In this document: piece after piece, positions 29,482 to 37,772 of the stretch
Numbering within the stretch: position 1 is the stretch's first letter
How the letters are laid out: each line of letters starts with the position of its first letter
Assembly (NCBI RefSeq): GCF_024637875.1
Contig: NZ_CP102451.1
Coordinates: 1,615,001 to 1,679,000 of the forward strand
DNA from: Vagococcus luciliae
GTDB lineage: Bacteria; Bacillota; Bacilli; Lactobacillales; Vagococcaceae
Length of the DNA: 64,000 nucleotides
Reading direction: 5' to 3'
The notes under the pieces: model-generated
The model's input: only the letters and a program-made list of their open reading frames with translations
What the model was told of the DNA's origin: nothing
Database searches by the model: none
Made by a program: the position numbers and the translations under genes

Positions 29482-31173
29482 CTCTTTTTTTATTTTAATG
29501 ACATAAATGCCATAGAACAACGCCACTATACCTGAAAATACCACGCTATATTTTATCAAAAAAGGCGGATCATAATAAACAGATAGCTGGTGAACTCCCT
29601 TAGGTAATTGGAATGATAAGGTTCTCTCAGATGAGAGGGTTGTTTTGATGCGTTTTCCATTCTCCTCGACTACTAGTCCACTATAGCCAATAATTGGTGT
29701 GACAACAGTATTAGTCTGCTCATTCAGTGTAACCTTTATGTTCGCTTCATTTTTTTCAAACTGGTAAGGCATTGGGACATCTTCTTGGTTCACTTGTCCA
29801 ATCTTATCTTTTATTCGTTTAGTTTGTTCCTCCGTCAATCCCGCTGGAAAATAGTCTCTATTAACAGATTTAATATACCGTTTGGTCGTTATAATATCTT
29901 GTTTATCATACATTAATTTATTTAACGATCGACGAATCATTAAAGTATTAACACTAAGAGTGGAGATAATCAACATAGCAACACTTAACCAGATCGTTAC
30001 TCGTTTTAATGAAATGGTAGCAAAACGGCTCAAATAATCAGCTAAAATCGCTGCTCCTAAAAAACTACCAAATACGGATAAAAATGGCATTAAACGAAAC
30101 GGAAACTGAATAATCGCTAATGGCGTATGTTGTAATACACGCCATGGAAATACTGATGTCATCATGAAAGTTATGACTAATGATAACCACAAACATTGCC
30201 TTAATAATTTATCTTTACGGACAATCGACTCTTTTTTCCAAATAACGTGATATATTCCTATCATAAGTGAGCATAGCAAAATAATTCCGATACTCATATA
30301 ACTTAAATAATTAATGCTAGATGACACGAGCATCACACCAATATTGGTCGCTTCACTCGCTAAATCATGAACCCGTACGGAACGAATATGTAAGGTTAAC
30401 ATTTCATACAAAATAGGAACAAGAGCGCCAGTAGAAATAAAAATAGTCATAATAGCACTAAATACTAATTGCTTGAATACTTTCATTGTAATCATCTTTT
30501 TAATCAAACCTACCACAAATAACCCTGCCAATACAACAACCACTAACATCAATGATAAAACATGTGAATACGCCGTAAGTGCCAACCCAAAAATCAGCCA
30601 ATATTTTTTGGTTCCACCATCTTTTAATATACTATAAAAACCAGCAAATATTAGAGGGTACATCGTCAAAACAAAAAATTCCCCCAAATCAAATCGTTGA
30701 TAAAAACAAATCAGTCGATAATGGGAAAAGACATAAAAAAATGAAAAAACAAATGGTAAAAACTGCTTAGCACGTACGTTTACTTCTGGTAGCGCAATGG
30801 AGCTAATATATTTAGCACATTGGTAGGCAATATAAAACGTCAGTAAATTCATCAAAAATAGATACCCATAGACACCAAAAATCACTGATTGAAAAATCAA
30901 AGATAATAATGCAATTGGTAAAACTGTCGTAAGCGTAGGGTAAAAAATATTGGCTCCATAAAAAATATCACGCTTACCAAATCTTGCGACTGCTTGAACC
31001 TGTCCTGTGTCTTTTAATTGATCCATGACGCCAAAAATCCGTGCGAAATGAAAGGGATAGTCGTCTCCACGAATAAGTGCTACATGCCAACTTGATAAAT
31101 CAACTGCTGGCAACATATAAAGCAATGATAATCCTATCCAAAAAAATAGAATAAAAAAATGATTTTTTTTCAT
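29458..31173 (-). CDS. Large integral membrane protein (PTPS-related/GT-C-like)
   Basis: The 571-residue protein has about 11 membrane segments followed by a C-terminal extracellular domain (about 450-550) and a last TM. The first extracellular loop contains GDDYPFHFARI, an acidic motif like the catalytic loop of GT-C glycosyltransferases. Proteins with this arrangement are annotated as '6-pyruvoyl-tetrahydropterin synthase related' (PF10131), a name with no established chemistry. A role in envelope polysaccharide modification is an inference. It is a single gene with GAAGGA before the ATG. Confidence 0.8.
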   Translation of the reverse strand: MKKNHFFILFFWIGLSLLYMLPAVDLSSWHVALIRGDDYPFHFARIFGVMDQLKDTGQVQAVARFGKRDIFYGANIFYPTLTTVLPIALLSLIFQSVIFGVYGYLFLMNLLTFYIAYQCAKYISSIALPEVNVRAKQFLPFVFSFFYVFSHYRLICFYQRFDLGEFFVLTMYPLIFAGFYSILKDGGTKKYWLIFGLALTAYSHVLSLMLVVVVLAGLFVVGLIKKMITMKVFKQLVFSAIMTIFISTGALVPILYEMLTLHIRSVRVHDLASEATNIGVMLVSSSINYLSYMSIGIILLCSLMIGIYHVIWKKESIVRKDKLLRQCLWLSLVITFMMTSVFPWRVLQHTPLAIIQFPFRLMPFLSVFGSFLGAAILADYLSRFATISLKRVTIWLSVAMLIISTLSVNTLMIRRSLNKLMYDKQDIITTKRYIKSVNRDYFPAGLTEEQTKRIKDKIGQVNQEDVPMPYQFEKNEANIKVTLNEQTNTVVTPIIGYSGLVVEENGKRIKTTLSSERTLSFQLPKGVHQLSVYYDPPFLIKYSVVFSGIVALFYGIYVIKIKKETGLIPKS

Positions 31174-31339
31174 TTGTCTTCCTTCTTTTAATTAATTTAA
31201 TAATAAAAAACACCATAATCTATAAATCAGCATATTTAGTGTATTAACCTTTTACAAACATAGCTATTTTACCAAATAATCTTTCAATTTACTAATAAGA
31301 GTTAAAAGTCATACTTTATCATCATTCTTAATAAAAAAA

Positions 31340-31366
31340 ACGATTCTAAGTCTAACCTAGAATCGT
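31340..31366 (-). terminator. Terminator overlapping the ebsC stop codon
   Basis: ACGATTCTA pairs with TAGAATCGT. The TAG stop of ebsC lies within the right arm; the A tract at 31333-31340 gives the U run. Confidence 0.75.
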
Positions 31367-31852
31367 TTCATCTTCTGTTAAATCAGCATACTTTCCATGT
31401 GTCACATTTAATAAATCTTCAGGCGAGACACTCATTTGTAGTCCTCGACGACCTGCAGAAACGTGTATAGTATCAAAAATTTCAGCTTCTTTAGCATAAT
31501 AAGTTGGAAATAATTTTTTCATTCCAACAGGAGAGCAGCCTCCATGGATATAGCCTGTCAACCCTTCTAACTCTTTCATTGGTAGCATCTCTATTTTTTT
31601 ATTGCCACTAGCTTTAGCTAATTTTTTTAAATCTAACGTTTTATTTCCAGGTATAACTGCTACAACAGGTCCCGTCTTATTTCCCAAAGTCACAAGCGTT
31701 TTAAAGACTTGATTTTCATCAATCCCTAACGCATGGGCGGTTTCAAGAGCTGCTGCGTGTTTATCGCTGTATTCATACTCTCTTGTATCAAATGGTATTT
31801 TCTTTTGTTCCAAAGACCTAACAGCATTTGTTTTAGCCTTCTTTTTAGACAT
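31352..31852 (-). CDS. ebsC: Cys-tRNA(Pro)/Cys-tRNA(Cys) deacylase (YbaK/EbsC)
   Basis: The 166-residue editing enzyme hydrolyses Cys-tRNA(Pro) formed by prolyl-tRNA synthetase. The conserved lysine is in VFKTLV (about residue 51), with the glycine-rich GYIHGGCSPVGMKK loop and GRRGLQMSVSPEDL. In enterococci the orthologue is called EbsC. It follows aroD with a 2-nt gap, so it belongs to the same transcript; the stop codon sits inside the terminator. Confidence 0.95.
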   Translation of the reverse strand: MSKKKAKTNAVRSLEQKKIPFDTREYEYSDKHAAALETAHALGIDENQVFKTLVTLGNKTGPVVAVIPGNKTLDLKKLAKASGNKKIEMLPMKELEGLTGYIHGGCSPVGMKKLFPTYYAKEAEIFDTIHVSAGRRGLQMSVSPEDLLNVTHGKYADLTEDETILG

Positions 31853-31854
31853 TT

Positions 31855-32628
31855 CTATCGACTCCCTCTTTTATACCCAATAAGATTCATTCCTTCTCTT
31901 AAGATTGGTATTGGAAGCTGACCTGGTGCTGAAAGATATTTTCCGTTTGAAGCATAAGTTAAACTAGACCCAAATAGTTCACCTGTCATACGAGATAATT
32001 GGCCTAACTCACCCATACTAATCATAACAAAAGAAATCTCTGAATGTTCTATTTGGATTTTATTTGATACTTCCAACACATTTAACATATCCTGTAAATC
32101 ATTTGGCATAACAGCCACCTTACAAATATCCCCACCTAATTGATACATGTCTTTAATTAACTCATACATATTATGCACGTCAGGTGTAAAATGATTATTG
32201 TGTTTGGATAGTAATACTTTAACATTTCTTTCCTTAGCATGAACCATGACATCACTAGGTTTTTCTAACATCATTTCAAATTCTAAATCAACCATATCTA
32301 TTAAACCAGTATCCATCATCATGCGATTGAGTTCAACATATTCATCTAACTCAATATGTTGTCCACCACCTTCTTGCAATGTTCTGTAAGTAAAGATAAG
32401 TGGCTTATCATCAATGGCATAACGCACAAAATAGGCCGCTTTTTTCATAAATCTTGCATCGTGCACATACATAAAATAATCTGCACGCCACTCGATGACG
32501 TCACAATCTAATTTACTTAATCGTATAGCTTCTGAGAACAATTCTTCAAAATTTTTCGCTACAAGAGGTACACATACTTTTGGTTTTCCTTTTCCTAATT
32601 CAAGGTTACGTACTTTTAACTCTGACAT
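31855..32628 (-). CDS. aroD: 3-dehydroquinate dehydratase, type I
   Basis: The 257-residue shikimate-pathway enzyme forms a Schiff base with 3-dehydroquinate. The catalytic residues fall at Glu46 (VIEWRAD), His143 (SKHNNHFTP) and Lys170 (DICKVAVMP), at the family's expected positions. The start is the ATG at 32628, preceded by GGTGGGG. Upstream (30 bp) is an rRNA methyltransferase gene. No other shikimate genes are in the window. Confidence 0.95.
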   Translation of the reverse strand: MSELKVRNLELGKGKPKVCVPLVAKNFEELFSEAIRLSKLDCDVIEWRADYFMYVHDARFMKKAAYFVRYAIDDKPLIFTYRTLQEGGGQHIELDEYVELNRMMMDTGLIDMVDLEFEMMLEKPSDVMVHAKERNVKVLLSKHNNHFTPDVHNMYELIKDMYQLGGDICKVAVMPNDLQDMLNVLEVSNKIQIEHSEISFVMISMGELGQLSRMTGELFGSSLTYASNGKYLSAPGQLPIPILREGMNLIGYKRGSR

Positions 32629-32658
32629 CAAACCCCACCTATCATTTCATAATCACAT

Positions 32659-33834
32659 TTATTTCACTCGGTAAAATAATACTTTCAAATAATTTCCTTC
32701 ATTAAACCCTTTTGCTACACGGAAATCTTCTGGTAATTGATATAATTCTAAAAACGTAAACGCACGACCAGTTTCTTTTATTCCTAGCTCGACCATTTGT
32801 CTAAACTTATCCAACGAGACATTTGCAGCATTTGTTGAAGCAACCAGTAAACCATCTTTATTTAATAATGCTACTGCTTCAGTCGTTAATTGTTGATAAT
32901 CTTTAGCGACAGAAAAAACTTTCTTTTTATTTCTTGCAAAACTCGGTGGGTCCATTACAACAATATCAAAAGTGTATTGTTTTTTAAAAGCGTATTTAAA
33001 ATAATCAAAAACGTCCATTACTATTATAGACTGATTATCTGTATTAAGTCCATTCACAGCAAACTGTTCTTGTGTTTTTTGTCGACTTCTTTTTGCTAAA
33101 TCAACGCTTGTTGTTGACACAGCACCACCCATTGCACTTGCAACAGAAAAAGCTCCAGTGTAGCTGAATGTATTTAACACTGTTTTTCCAATAGCATAAC
33201 TATCTGTCAAACGACCTCTAACTTGCCGTTGATCCAAAAAGATTCCCGTCATTAAACCTTCATTTAAATAAGTCGCATAAGTGATATTATTTTCTTTGAT
33301 TAAAAGTGGTTCAGGTGCTTGTTTACCACTTAAAAATGCTGACTCAGGCAATTCTTTTGTATTGAAGCGAATTTTTTCATATATACCTTGATACTTAATA
33401 TTAGAAGACATTAAGGCCTCTAATATCTCTTTTTTTAATCGGTAGATGGTGTCATTATACCAAGAAACAACTAAAAAACCAGCATACCAATCAATCGTTA
33501 CACCACCTAACCCATCCCCTTCACCATTAAATAAACGAAATGCCGTCGTCGCCTCATCTACAAAAAATGTTGAACGATATTCTTTTGCTTCATTAAATAG
33601 ATGAACTAAAAAAGGTTTATCTATTGGTTGATTTTCAGAAAAGCTAATCATCCAACCTGATCCTTTATGTTGTTTCCCTAAATAGCCATATCCTAAAAAT
33701 TCGTCTTTTTCAGAATAAAAACTAACCCATTTTTTACACTCATCTTGAGCATTTACCATATCTTCAGCTTTAATTAATGGATAGTGGCCTTTATATTTTT
33801 GACTTTTCTTTTGTCTTATCTGTACTTTCTTCAT
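32659..33834 (-). CDS. Class I SAM-dependent rRNA methyltransferase (RlmI-like)
   Basis: The 391-residue protein has an N-terminal PUA-like part (about 5-70) and a central RlmI-type domain. The methyltransferase core has the SAM loop TFSYTGAFSVASA (about 216-228) and the catalytic region VVMDPPSFARNKKKVF. E. coli RlmI makes m5C1962 in 23S rRNA; the Gram-positive YwbD group is related. The target here is inferred. It probably leads the methyltransferase-aroD-ebsC transcript. Confidence 0.9.
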   Translation of the reverse strand: MKKVQIRQKKSQKYKGHYPLIKAEDMVNAQDECKKWVSFYSEKDEFLGYGYLGKQHKGSGWMISFSENQPIDKPFLVHLFNEAKEYRSTFFVDEATTAFRLFNGEGDGLGGVTIDWYAGFLVVSWYNDTIYRLKKEILEALMSSNIKYQGIYEKIRFNTKELPESAFLSGKQAPEPLLIKENNITYATYLNEGLMTGIFLDQRQVRGRLTDSYAIGKTVLNTFSYTGAFSVASAMGGAVSTTSVDLAKRSRQKTQEQFAVNGLNTDNQSIIVMDVFDYFKYAFKKQYTFDIVVMDPPSFARNKKKVFSVAKDYQQLTTEAVALLNKDGLLVASTNAANVSLDKFRQMVELGIKETGRAFTFLELYQLPEDFRVAKGFNEGNYLKVLFYRVK

Positions 33835-33958
33835 GCAGTCAATCCCTTTAATTTCTATTCATTTATTGTATGATACTACTATATCAGTTTTTACGTATTT
33901 TTGCTCCCTTTTTTAAGGATGTTAGTTCTATATTTTTTTTTAAGAAAAATGACCATAA

Positions 33959-33987
33959 TTGACAGACATGTAAGGAATATGTAAAAT
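33959..33987 (+). promoter_or_regulatory. Sigma-A promoter of the LTA synthase gene
   Basis: TTGACA at 33959-33964 and TAAAAT at 33982-33987 with a 17-bp spacer. A hairpin (CTTGGTA at 34006-34012 with TACTAAG at 34022-34028) lies in the leader just before the ribosome site. Confidence 0.65.
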
Positions 33988-34050
33988 GTAACATGGAGTA
34001 TTCAGCTTGGTAGTCTAGTGGTACTAAGTTGTTAAGAAAGGATGTTTATT

Positions 34051-36210
34051 TTGAAACATAAATATAATAAAAACTGGATTAATACTAGGATGGGATTTTT
34101 CTCATTAATGGTTGTATTATTCTGGCTAAAAAACCTGCTAGCTTATACAGTCGACTTTAATTTAGGCGTTGAAAGCTTCTTTCAATACCTTATTTTATTT
34201 ATTAGTCCTGTAGCAACAACGGTCTTTTTATTCTCTGCTGCACTTTATGTCAAAAGTCCAAAAAAAGCTTACATTACGTTACTGATTATTTCATCATTAA
34301 CTACGTTATTACTTTTTTCTAACGTCATTTATTACCGAGAATTTACAGACTTCATCACCGTTAATACCATGCTTGGTGCTGGGAAAGTAGCATCTGGCCT
34401 TGGGGAAAGTGCCATCCGCATGTTCAGACCATACGATTTATTATATTGGGCGGATATCGTGGTAGTTATTTTCTTACTTGCAACTAAGAAAATTAAAATT
34501 GATGAGCGTCCAATCCCTGCTCGTTCAGCCTTTGCTGTAACAAGTTTTTCAATTCTACTCTTTTCTGCTAACTTAACTTTAGCTGAAACAGATCGACCTG
34601 AATTATTAAAACGGACCTTTTCAAGAAATCACATTGTCAAATACTTAGGGATGAACGTCTTTACTGTTTACGATGGTGTGCAAACGTATAACGCGACTCA
34701 ACGACGTGCTCAAGCTAGTCAAAATGATTTAGTTGATGTTCAAAAATATGTAAAAACACATTATGCTGAACCAAATGATGATATGTTTGGAATTGCAAAA
34801 GGACGTAATGTCATTTATGTCCACTTAGAAAGTTTCCAACAATTTTTAATTGATTACAAATTAAAAGATGAAAATGGTGTGGAACACGAAGTAACACCAT
34901 TCTTAAATAGTTTATTCCATTCAAATGAAACATTTAGCTTTGATAATGCCTTCCATCAAGTTGGATCAGGTAAAACAAGTGACGCGGAAACATTATTAGA
35001 AAACTCATTCTTTGGTTTAAGCCAAGGACCATTATTCACTCAATTGGGGGATAAAAACACCTTCCAAGCCGCACCTAACATTTTAGGTCAAACACAAGGC
35101 TATACAAGCGTAGCATTCCATGGTAACAGTGGCTCTTTCTGGAATCGTAATGAAACGTATAAACGATTGGGCTATAATTATTTCTTTGATGGTAGCTATT
35201 ATGACGTCAATGAGAACAATTCATTCCAGTATGGGTTACATGATAAACCATTCTTGGAACAATCTGTTCAATATTTAGAACACGTGCAACAACCATTTTA
35301 TTCTAAATTTATTTTAGTATCTAACCATTATCCATATGCAAAATTTAAAGATGACAATGCTGGTTTCCCAATTGCTAATACATCTGATGCGACAATTAAT
35401 GGGTACTTTGCAACTGCAAACTATTTAGATACAGCTGTTAAAGAGTTCTTTGATTACCTAAAAGCATCTGGCCTTTATGATAATTCAGTCATTGTGCTAT
35501 ATGGTGACCATTATGGTATTTCAAATTCTCGTAACAAATCTCTTGCAGAATTACTTGGTAAATCAAAAGAAGAATGGAACGAATTTGATGACACGGCTGT
35601 TCAACGTGTTCCCGTAATGTTCCATGTTCCTGGTCAAACTAAAGGTGGTGTTGATCATACATTTGGTGGTCAAGTTGACGTCTTACCTACACTGCTACAT
35701 TTATTAGGTGTTGATACTCAACCATATATTCAGTTAGGACAGGATTTCTTCTCTAAAGACAAAGACCAAATTGTTGCCTTTAGAAATGGAACCATCGTCA
35801 CACCAAAATACACAATCTTAGGTGAAGCCATCTATGATACAACAACTGGTGAATTGATTGATACACCAACAGAAGAACAATTGGCAGAAATAGCGGACAT
35901 TAAAGAAAAAGGGAACACACAACTTCATATGTCTGATGCCATTACAAATGGTGATTTATTACGATTTAACACAAACAGTGGATTAAAACCACTTGATCCT
36001 GCTAAGTTTGATTATAAAAATGAGTTAGATAAGCTCCTTCAAGTTGAACAACAAAAAGGAGATAAATCAACCAGTGTTTACTCATTACACAATAATCAAT
36101 CAACTGTTGATTTATTCAAAACACAGACTTATAAAGAAATTCAAGAGGAAAATGGTGTTACCACTCAAAGTAGTGCAACCACTGAAACCTCTTCTACAAC
36201 AGCAAAATAA
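34051..36210 (+). CDS. ltaS: Lipoteichoic acid synthase (LtaS-type)
   Basis: The protein of about 719 residues has five N-terminal TM segments (to about residue 200) and an extracellular alkaline-phosphatase-like domain. The catalytic threonine is Thr314 in SDAETLLEN, with metal ligands in NVIYVHLES and VLYGDHYG and the FHGN segment. It polymerises glycerol-phosphate from phosphatidylglycerol onto the glycolipid anchor. The TTG at 34051 has AAAGGA 8 nt before it; an ATG at 34042 would start inside the ribosome site, so I prefer TTG. The Ser/Thr-rich C-terminal tail (about 25 residues) is an unusual extension. Confidence 0.93.
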   Translation: MKHKYNKNWINTRMGFFSLMVVLFWLKNLLAYTVDFNLGVESFFQYLILFISPVATTVFLFSAALYVKSPKKAYITLLIISSLTTLLLFSNVIYYREFTDFITVNTMLGAGKVASGLGESAIRMFRPYDLLYWADIVVVIFLLATKKIKIDERPIPARSAFAVTSFSILLFSANLTLAETDRPELLKRTFSRNHIVKYLGMNVFTVYDGVQTYNATQRRAQASQNDLVDVQKYVKTHYAEPNDDMFGIAKGRNVIYVHLESFQQFLIDYKLKDENGVEHEVTPFLNSLFHSNETFSFDNAFHQVGSGKTSDAETLLENSFFGLSQGPLFTQLGDKNTFQAAPNILGQTQGYTSVAFHGNSGSFWNRNETYKRLGYNYFFDGSYYDVNENNSFQYGLHDKPFLEQSVQYLEHVQQPFYSKFILVSNHYPYAKFKDDNAGFPIANTSDATINGYFATANYLDTAVKEFFDYLKASGLYDNSVIVLYGDHYGISNSRNKSLAELLGKSKEEWNEFDDTAVQRVPVMFHVPGQTKGGVDHTFGGQVDVLPTLLHLLGVDTQPYIQLGQDFFSKDKDQIVAFRNGTIVTPKYTILGEAIYDTTTGELIDTPTEEQLAEIADIKEKGNTQLHMSDAITNGDLLRFNTNSGLKPLDPAKFDYKNELDKLLQVEQQKGDKSTSVYSLHNNQSTVDLFKTQTYKEIQEENGVTTQSSATTETSSTTAK

Positions 36211-36219
36211 ACGAAAAAT

Positions 36220-36242
36220 ACACAAGATATCAGCTCTTGTGT
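36220..36242 (+). terminator. Terminator behind ltaS
   Basis: ACACAAGA pairs with TCTTGTGT, followed by a T tract at 36244-36250. It overlaps the end of the minus-strand 81-residue ORF. Confidence 0.8.
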
Positions 36243-36475
36243 GTTTTTTTGTATACTTGTTTTTGTTTTAATAATAACTGAAATTCTTGCTCTAATTCTT
36301 CACTTGGTTCAAGACTCAACTTACCTAATACTTCACTAATTTTTGTTTCAATCACTAATAAACTATCCTGCTGTTTTGAATTCTTTTTAATGATTGAGAT
36401 GACTTTATAATCTGACAAAAGTCCTTCAAATACCTTTATCTTTTTGTTTTCAATAATTAATAATTTTGTTGCCAC
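36230..36475 (-). CDS. Hypothetical protein, 81 residues (possibly the second part of a frameshifted gene)
   Basis: The reading starts with GTG and gives a charged, helix-rich protein ending KKTHKS. It lacks its own clear ribosome site. Its start overlaps, in another frame, the end of a 32-codon ORF (36457-36555) that has a strong AAGGAG site. The two together would make about 110 residues, so either they are coupled small genes or one gene carries a frameshift. It is not recognised. Confidence 0.4.
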   Translation of the reverse strand: MATKLLIIENKKIKVFEGLLSDYKVISIIKKNSKQQDSLLVIETKISEVLGKLSLEPSEELEQEFQLLLKQKQVYKKTHKS

Positions 36476-36555
36476 TGATTTAATAAACTCTCTATCATTA
36501 ATTCAAAACTTGGATTTATCTGATAGTTAAAAGATTGTATATCCATTTGTTTCAT
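36457..36555 (-). CDS. Short ORF, 32 residues, with strong ribosome site
   Basis: ATG at 36555 is preceded by AAGGAGATGGTAAA. The peptide runs MKQMDIQSFNYQINPSFELM... and ends with NQWQQNY. It overlaps the next ORF by 19 nt in another frame. It may be the true beginning of the 81-residue hypothetical protein, broken by a frameshift. Confidence 0.4.
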   Translation of the reverse strand: MKQMDIQSFNYQINPSFELMIESLLNQWQQNY

Positions 36556-36585
36556 TTTACCATCTCCTTATTTTTAGGAGAAAAA

Positions 36586-36617
36586 AATCCCTCCTATAGT
36601 TAAGAATAGGAGGGATT
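36586..36617 (-). terminator. Strong minus-strand terminator
   Basis: A perfect 12-bp stem (AATCCCTCCTAT with ATAGGAGGGATT) and 8-nt loop. The A tract at 36581-36587 gives a U run only on the minus strand, so it ends a transcript coming from the azlC side. Confidence 0.8.
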
Positions 36618-36658
36618 AAACGTGTTTTAGGGTAAGCAAAATAGCCATTAACCCAAAC

Positions 36659-36775
36659 TTATACAACCACACCTATTCCACAAATAAAGATAAACGCATA
36701 ACAAAATAAGCTTGTTTCATCGTTTTCTTCACTTTGCTTATAAATAGGATTTAGTTGTACATGTATTTGGGTCAC
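36659..36775 (-). CDS. Possible small membrane peptide, 38 residues
   Basis: A GTG-started frame encodes a polar N-half (TQIHVQLNPIYKQSEENDE) and a hydrophobic C-half (LFCYAFIFICGIGVVV). It lies between a minus-strand extended -10 promoter and a strong terminator. The AGAAAGG before the GTG has no spacing, which weakens the case; the transcript may be non-coding. Confidence 0.3.
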   Translation of the reverse strand: MTQIHVQLNPIYKQSEENDETSLFCYAFIFICGIGVVV

Positions 36776-36797
36776 CCTTTCTAAAATTGTTAAGACA

Positions 36798-36827
36798 ACT
36801 ATAACATGGTGATGCTTGTTTTGACAA
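36798..36827 (-). promoter_or_regulatory. Minus-strand promoter of the small cassette
   Basis: TTGTCA (36822-36827) and TATAGT (36798-36803) with an 18-bp spacer and an extended TGT before the -10. Confidence 0.55.
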
Positions 36828-36846
36828 CCCACTTTAATTGACTGAC

Positions 36847-36875
36847 TTGACAGATAATTCTAACAACTGTATGAT
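36847..36875 (+). promoter_or_regulatory. Sigma-A promoter of azlCD
   Basis: Consensus TTGACA at 36847-36852 and TATGAT at 36870-36875 with a 17-bp spacer; a GGGGGGAG ribosome site follows at 36896-36903. Confidence 0.7.
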
Positions 36876-36907
36876 GAACAAAATATTCATTTATTGGGGG
36901 GAGTTAA

Positions 36908-37606
36908 ATGAAAAGAAAAGCGTTTGAAACAGCACTACCTTACACACTACCAATTTGTGTTGGTTTTTTATTTCTAGGGATGTCTTATGGTTTTTTGATG
37001 CGCAGTATGGGATTTAGTGTATGGTATCCGATGCTCATGAGCTTTTTTATTTATGCTGGTTCAATGGAATTTGTCACAGCTAACTTACTCATGTCAGCTT
37101 ACAATCCACTTTATGCCTTTTTTTTGACGCTTTTAGTCAATGCTAGACACATATTTTACGGTATTTCTATGTTGGATAAATATAAAAATACCGGTTGGAA
37201 AAAGTTCTATCTTATTTATGGTATGTGTGATGAGTCCTTCACAATAAATTGTACTGTAACGCCTCCTGAAAATGTTGATAAAGGATGATTTATGTTTTTT
37301 GTCACGTTATTAAACCAAATTTATTGGGTTGGTGGTGCAACTCTTGGTGCGCTTCTTTGCTCTGTTATAACGTTTGATACAACAGGGATTGAATTTGTGA
37401 TGACTGCTTTGTTCGTGGTGATGTTTATGAATCAATGGGAAGAAACAACTGACCACAGACCTGCACTCATTGGCCTGATCAGCTCATTTATTTGTTTAAT
37501 TTTATTAGGAGCTGACAATTTTATGCTTCCTGCCATGGCACTCATTGTGATTATTTTTACCTTAGATAGAAAAAATTTGGATAAACAGGAGGTCGAAATA
37601 TTATGA
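36908..37606 (+). pseudogene. azlC: azlC, broken by an in-frame TGA at codon 127
   Basis: AzlC/YgaZ proteins with AzlD/YgaH export branched-chain amino acids. Both halves are in the same frame: residues 1-126 (MKRKAFETAL... to ENVDKG), then TGA at 37286-37288, then FMFFVTLLNQIYWVGG onward to a stop at 37604-37606. Without the TGA the product is 232 residues, with the normal set of TM helices. A TGG to TGA change (Trp to stop) would explain it, but the ancestral codon is inferred. Its stop overlaps azlD's ATG (ATGA). A promoter and strong ribosome site remain intact upstream. Confidence 0.88.
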
Positions 37607-37686
37607 CAAACATGTCTTTTCCTCATCAGATGATAACGATTGGCGTTGTGGTTATCGGCACGATGTTAACTCGTTTTCTGCCATTT

Positions 37687-37694
37687 ATTTTATT
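37687..37694. repeat. Left target-site duplication ATTTTATT
   Basis: The 8 bp directly before the left inverted repeat are identical to 39184-39191. Eight base pairs is the usual ISL3-family duplication length. Confidence 0.93.
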
Positions 37695-37720
37695 GGCTCT
37701 CCGTCAAATGATGTGGATGA
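37695..37720. repeat. Left terminal inverted repeat of the ISL3 element
   Basis: Starts GGCTCTCCGTC and contains ATGATGTGGATGA; mirrors 39158-39183. Confidence 0.88.
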
Positions 37721-37772
37721 GTAAAATTTAGTGAATTTAAGCAACGAAAGACAACAGGTTTTCGTTGCTTAT

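Larger units (their letters stand above)
36556..36907. other. Intergenic region with divergent promoters and a minus-strand transcript cassette
   Basis: This 352-bp gap upstream of azlC holds a plus-strand promoter for azlC. It also holds a complete minus-strand unit: an extended -10 promoter (36798-36827), a 38-codon ORF and a strong terminator (36586-36617). The unit could be a small RNA or a small membrane peptide gene. Confidence 0.5.

Noticed and set aside
33995-34030. tRNA-like string GCTTGGTAGTCTAGTGG before ltaS
   Set aside because: It cannot fold into a cloverleaf and lacks T-arm and acceptor sequences; it is better explained as a leader hairpin.
36556-36907. T-box or amino acid riboswitch before azlC
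   Set aside because: No T-box sequence or specifier arrangement is visible; the strong hairpin terminates transcripts of the opposite strand.
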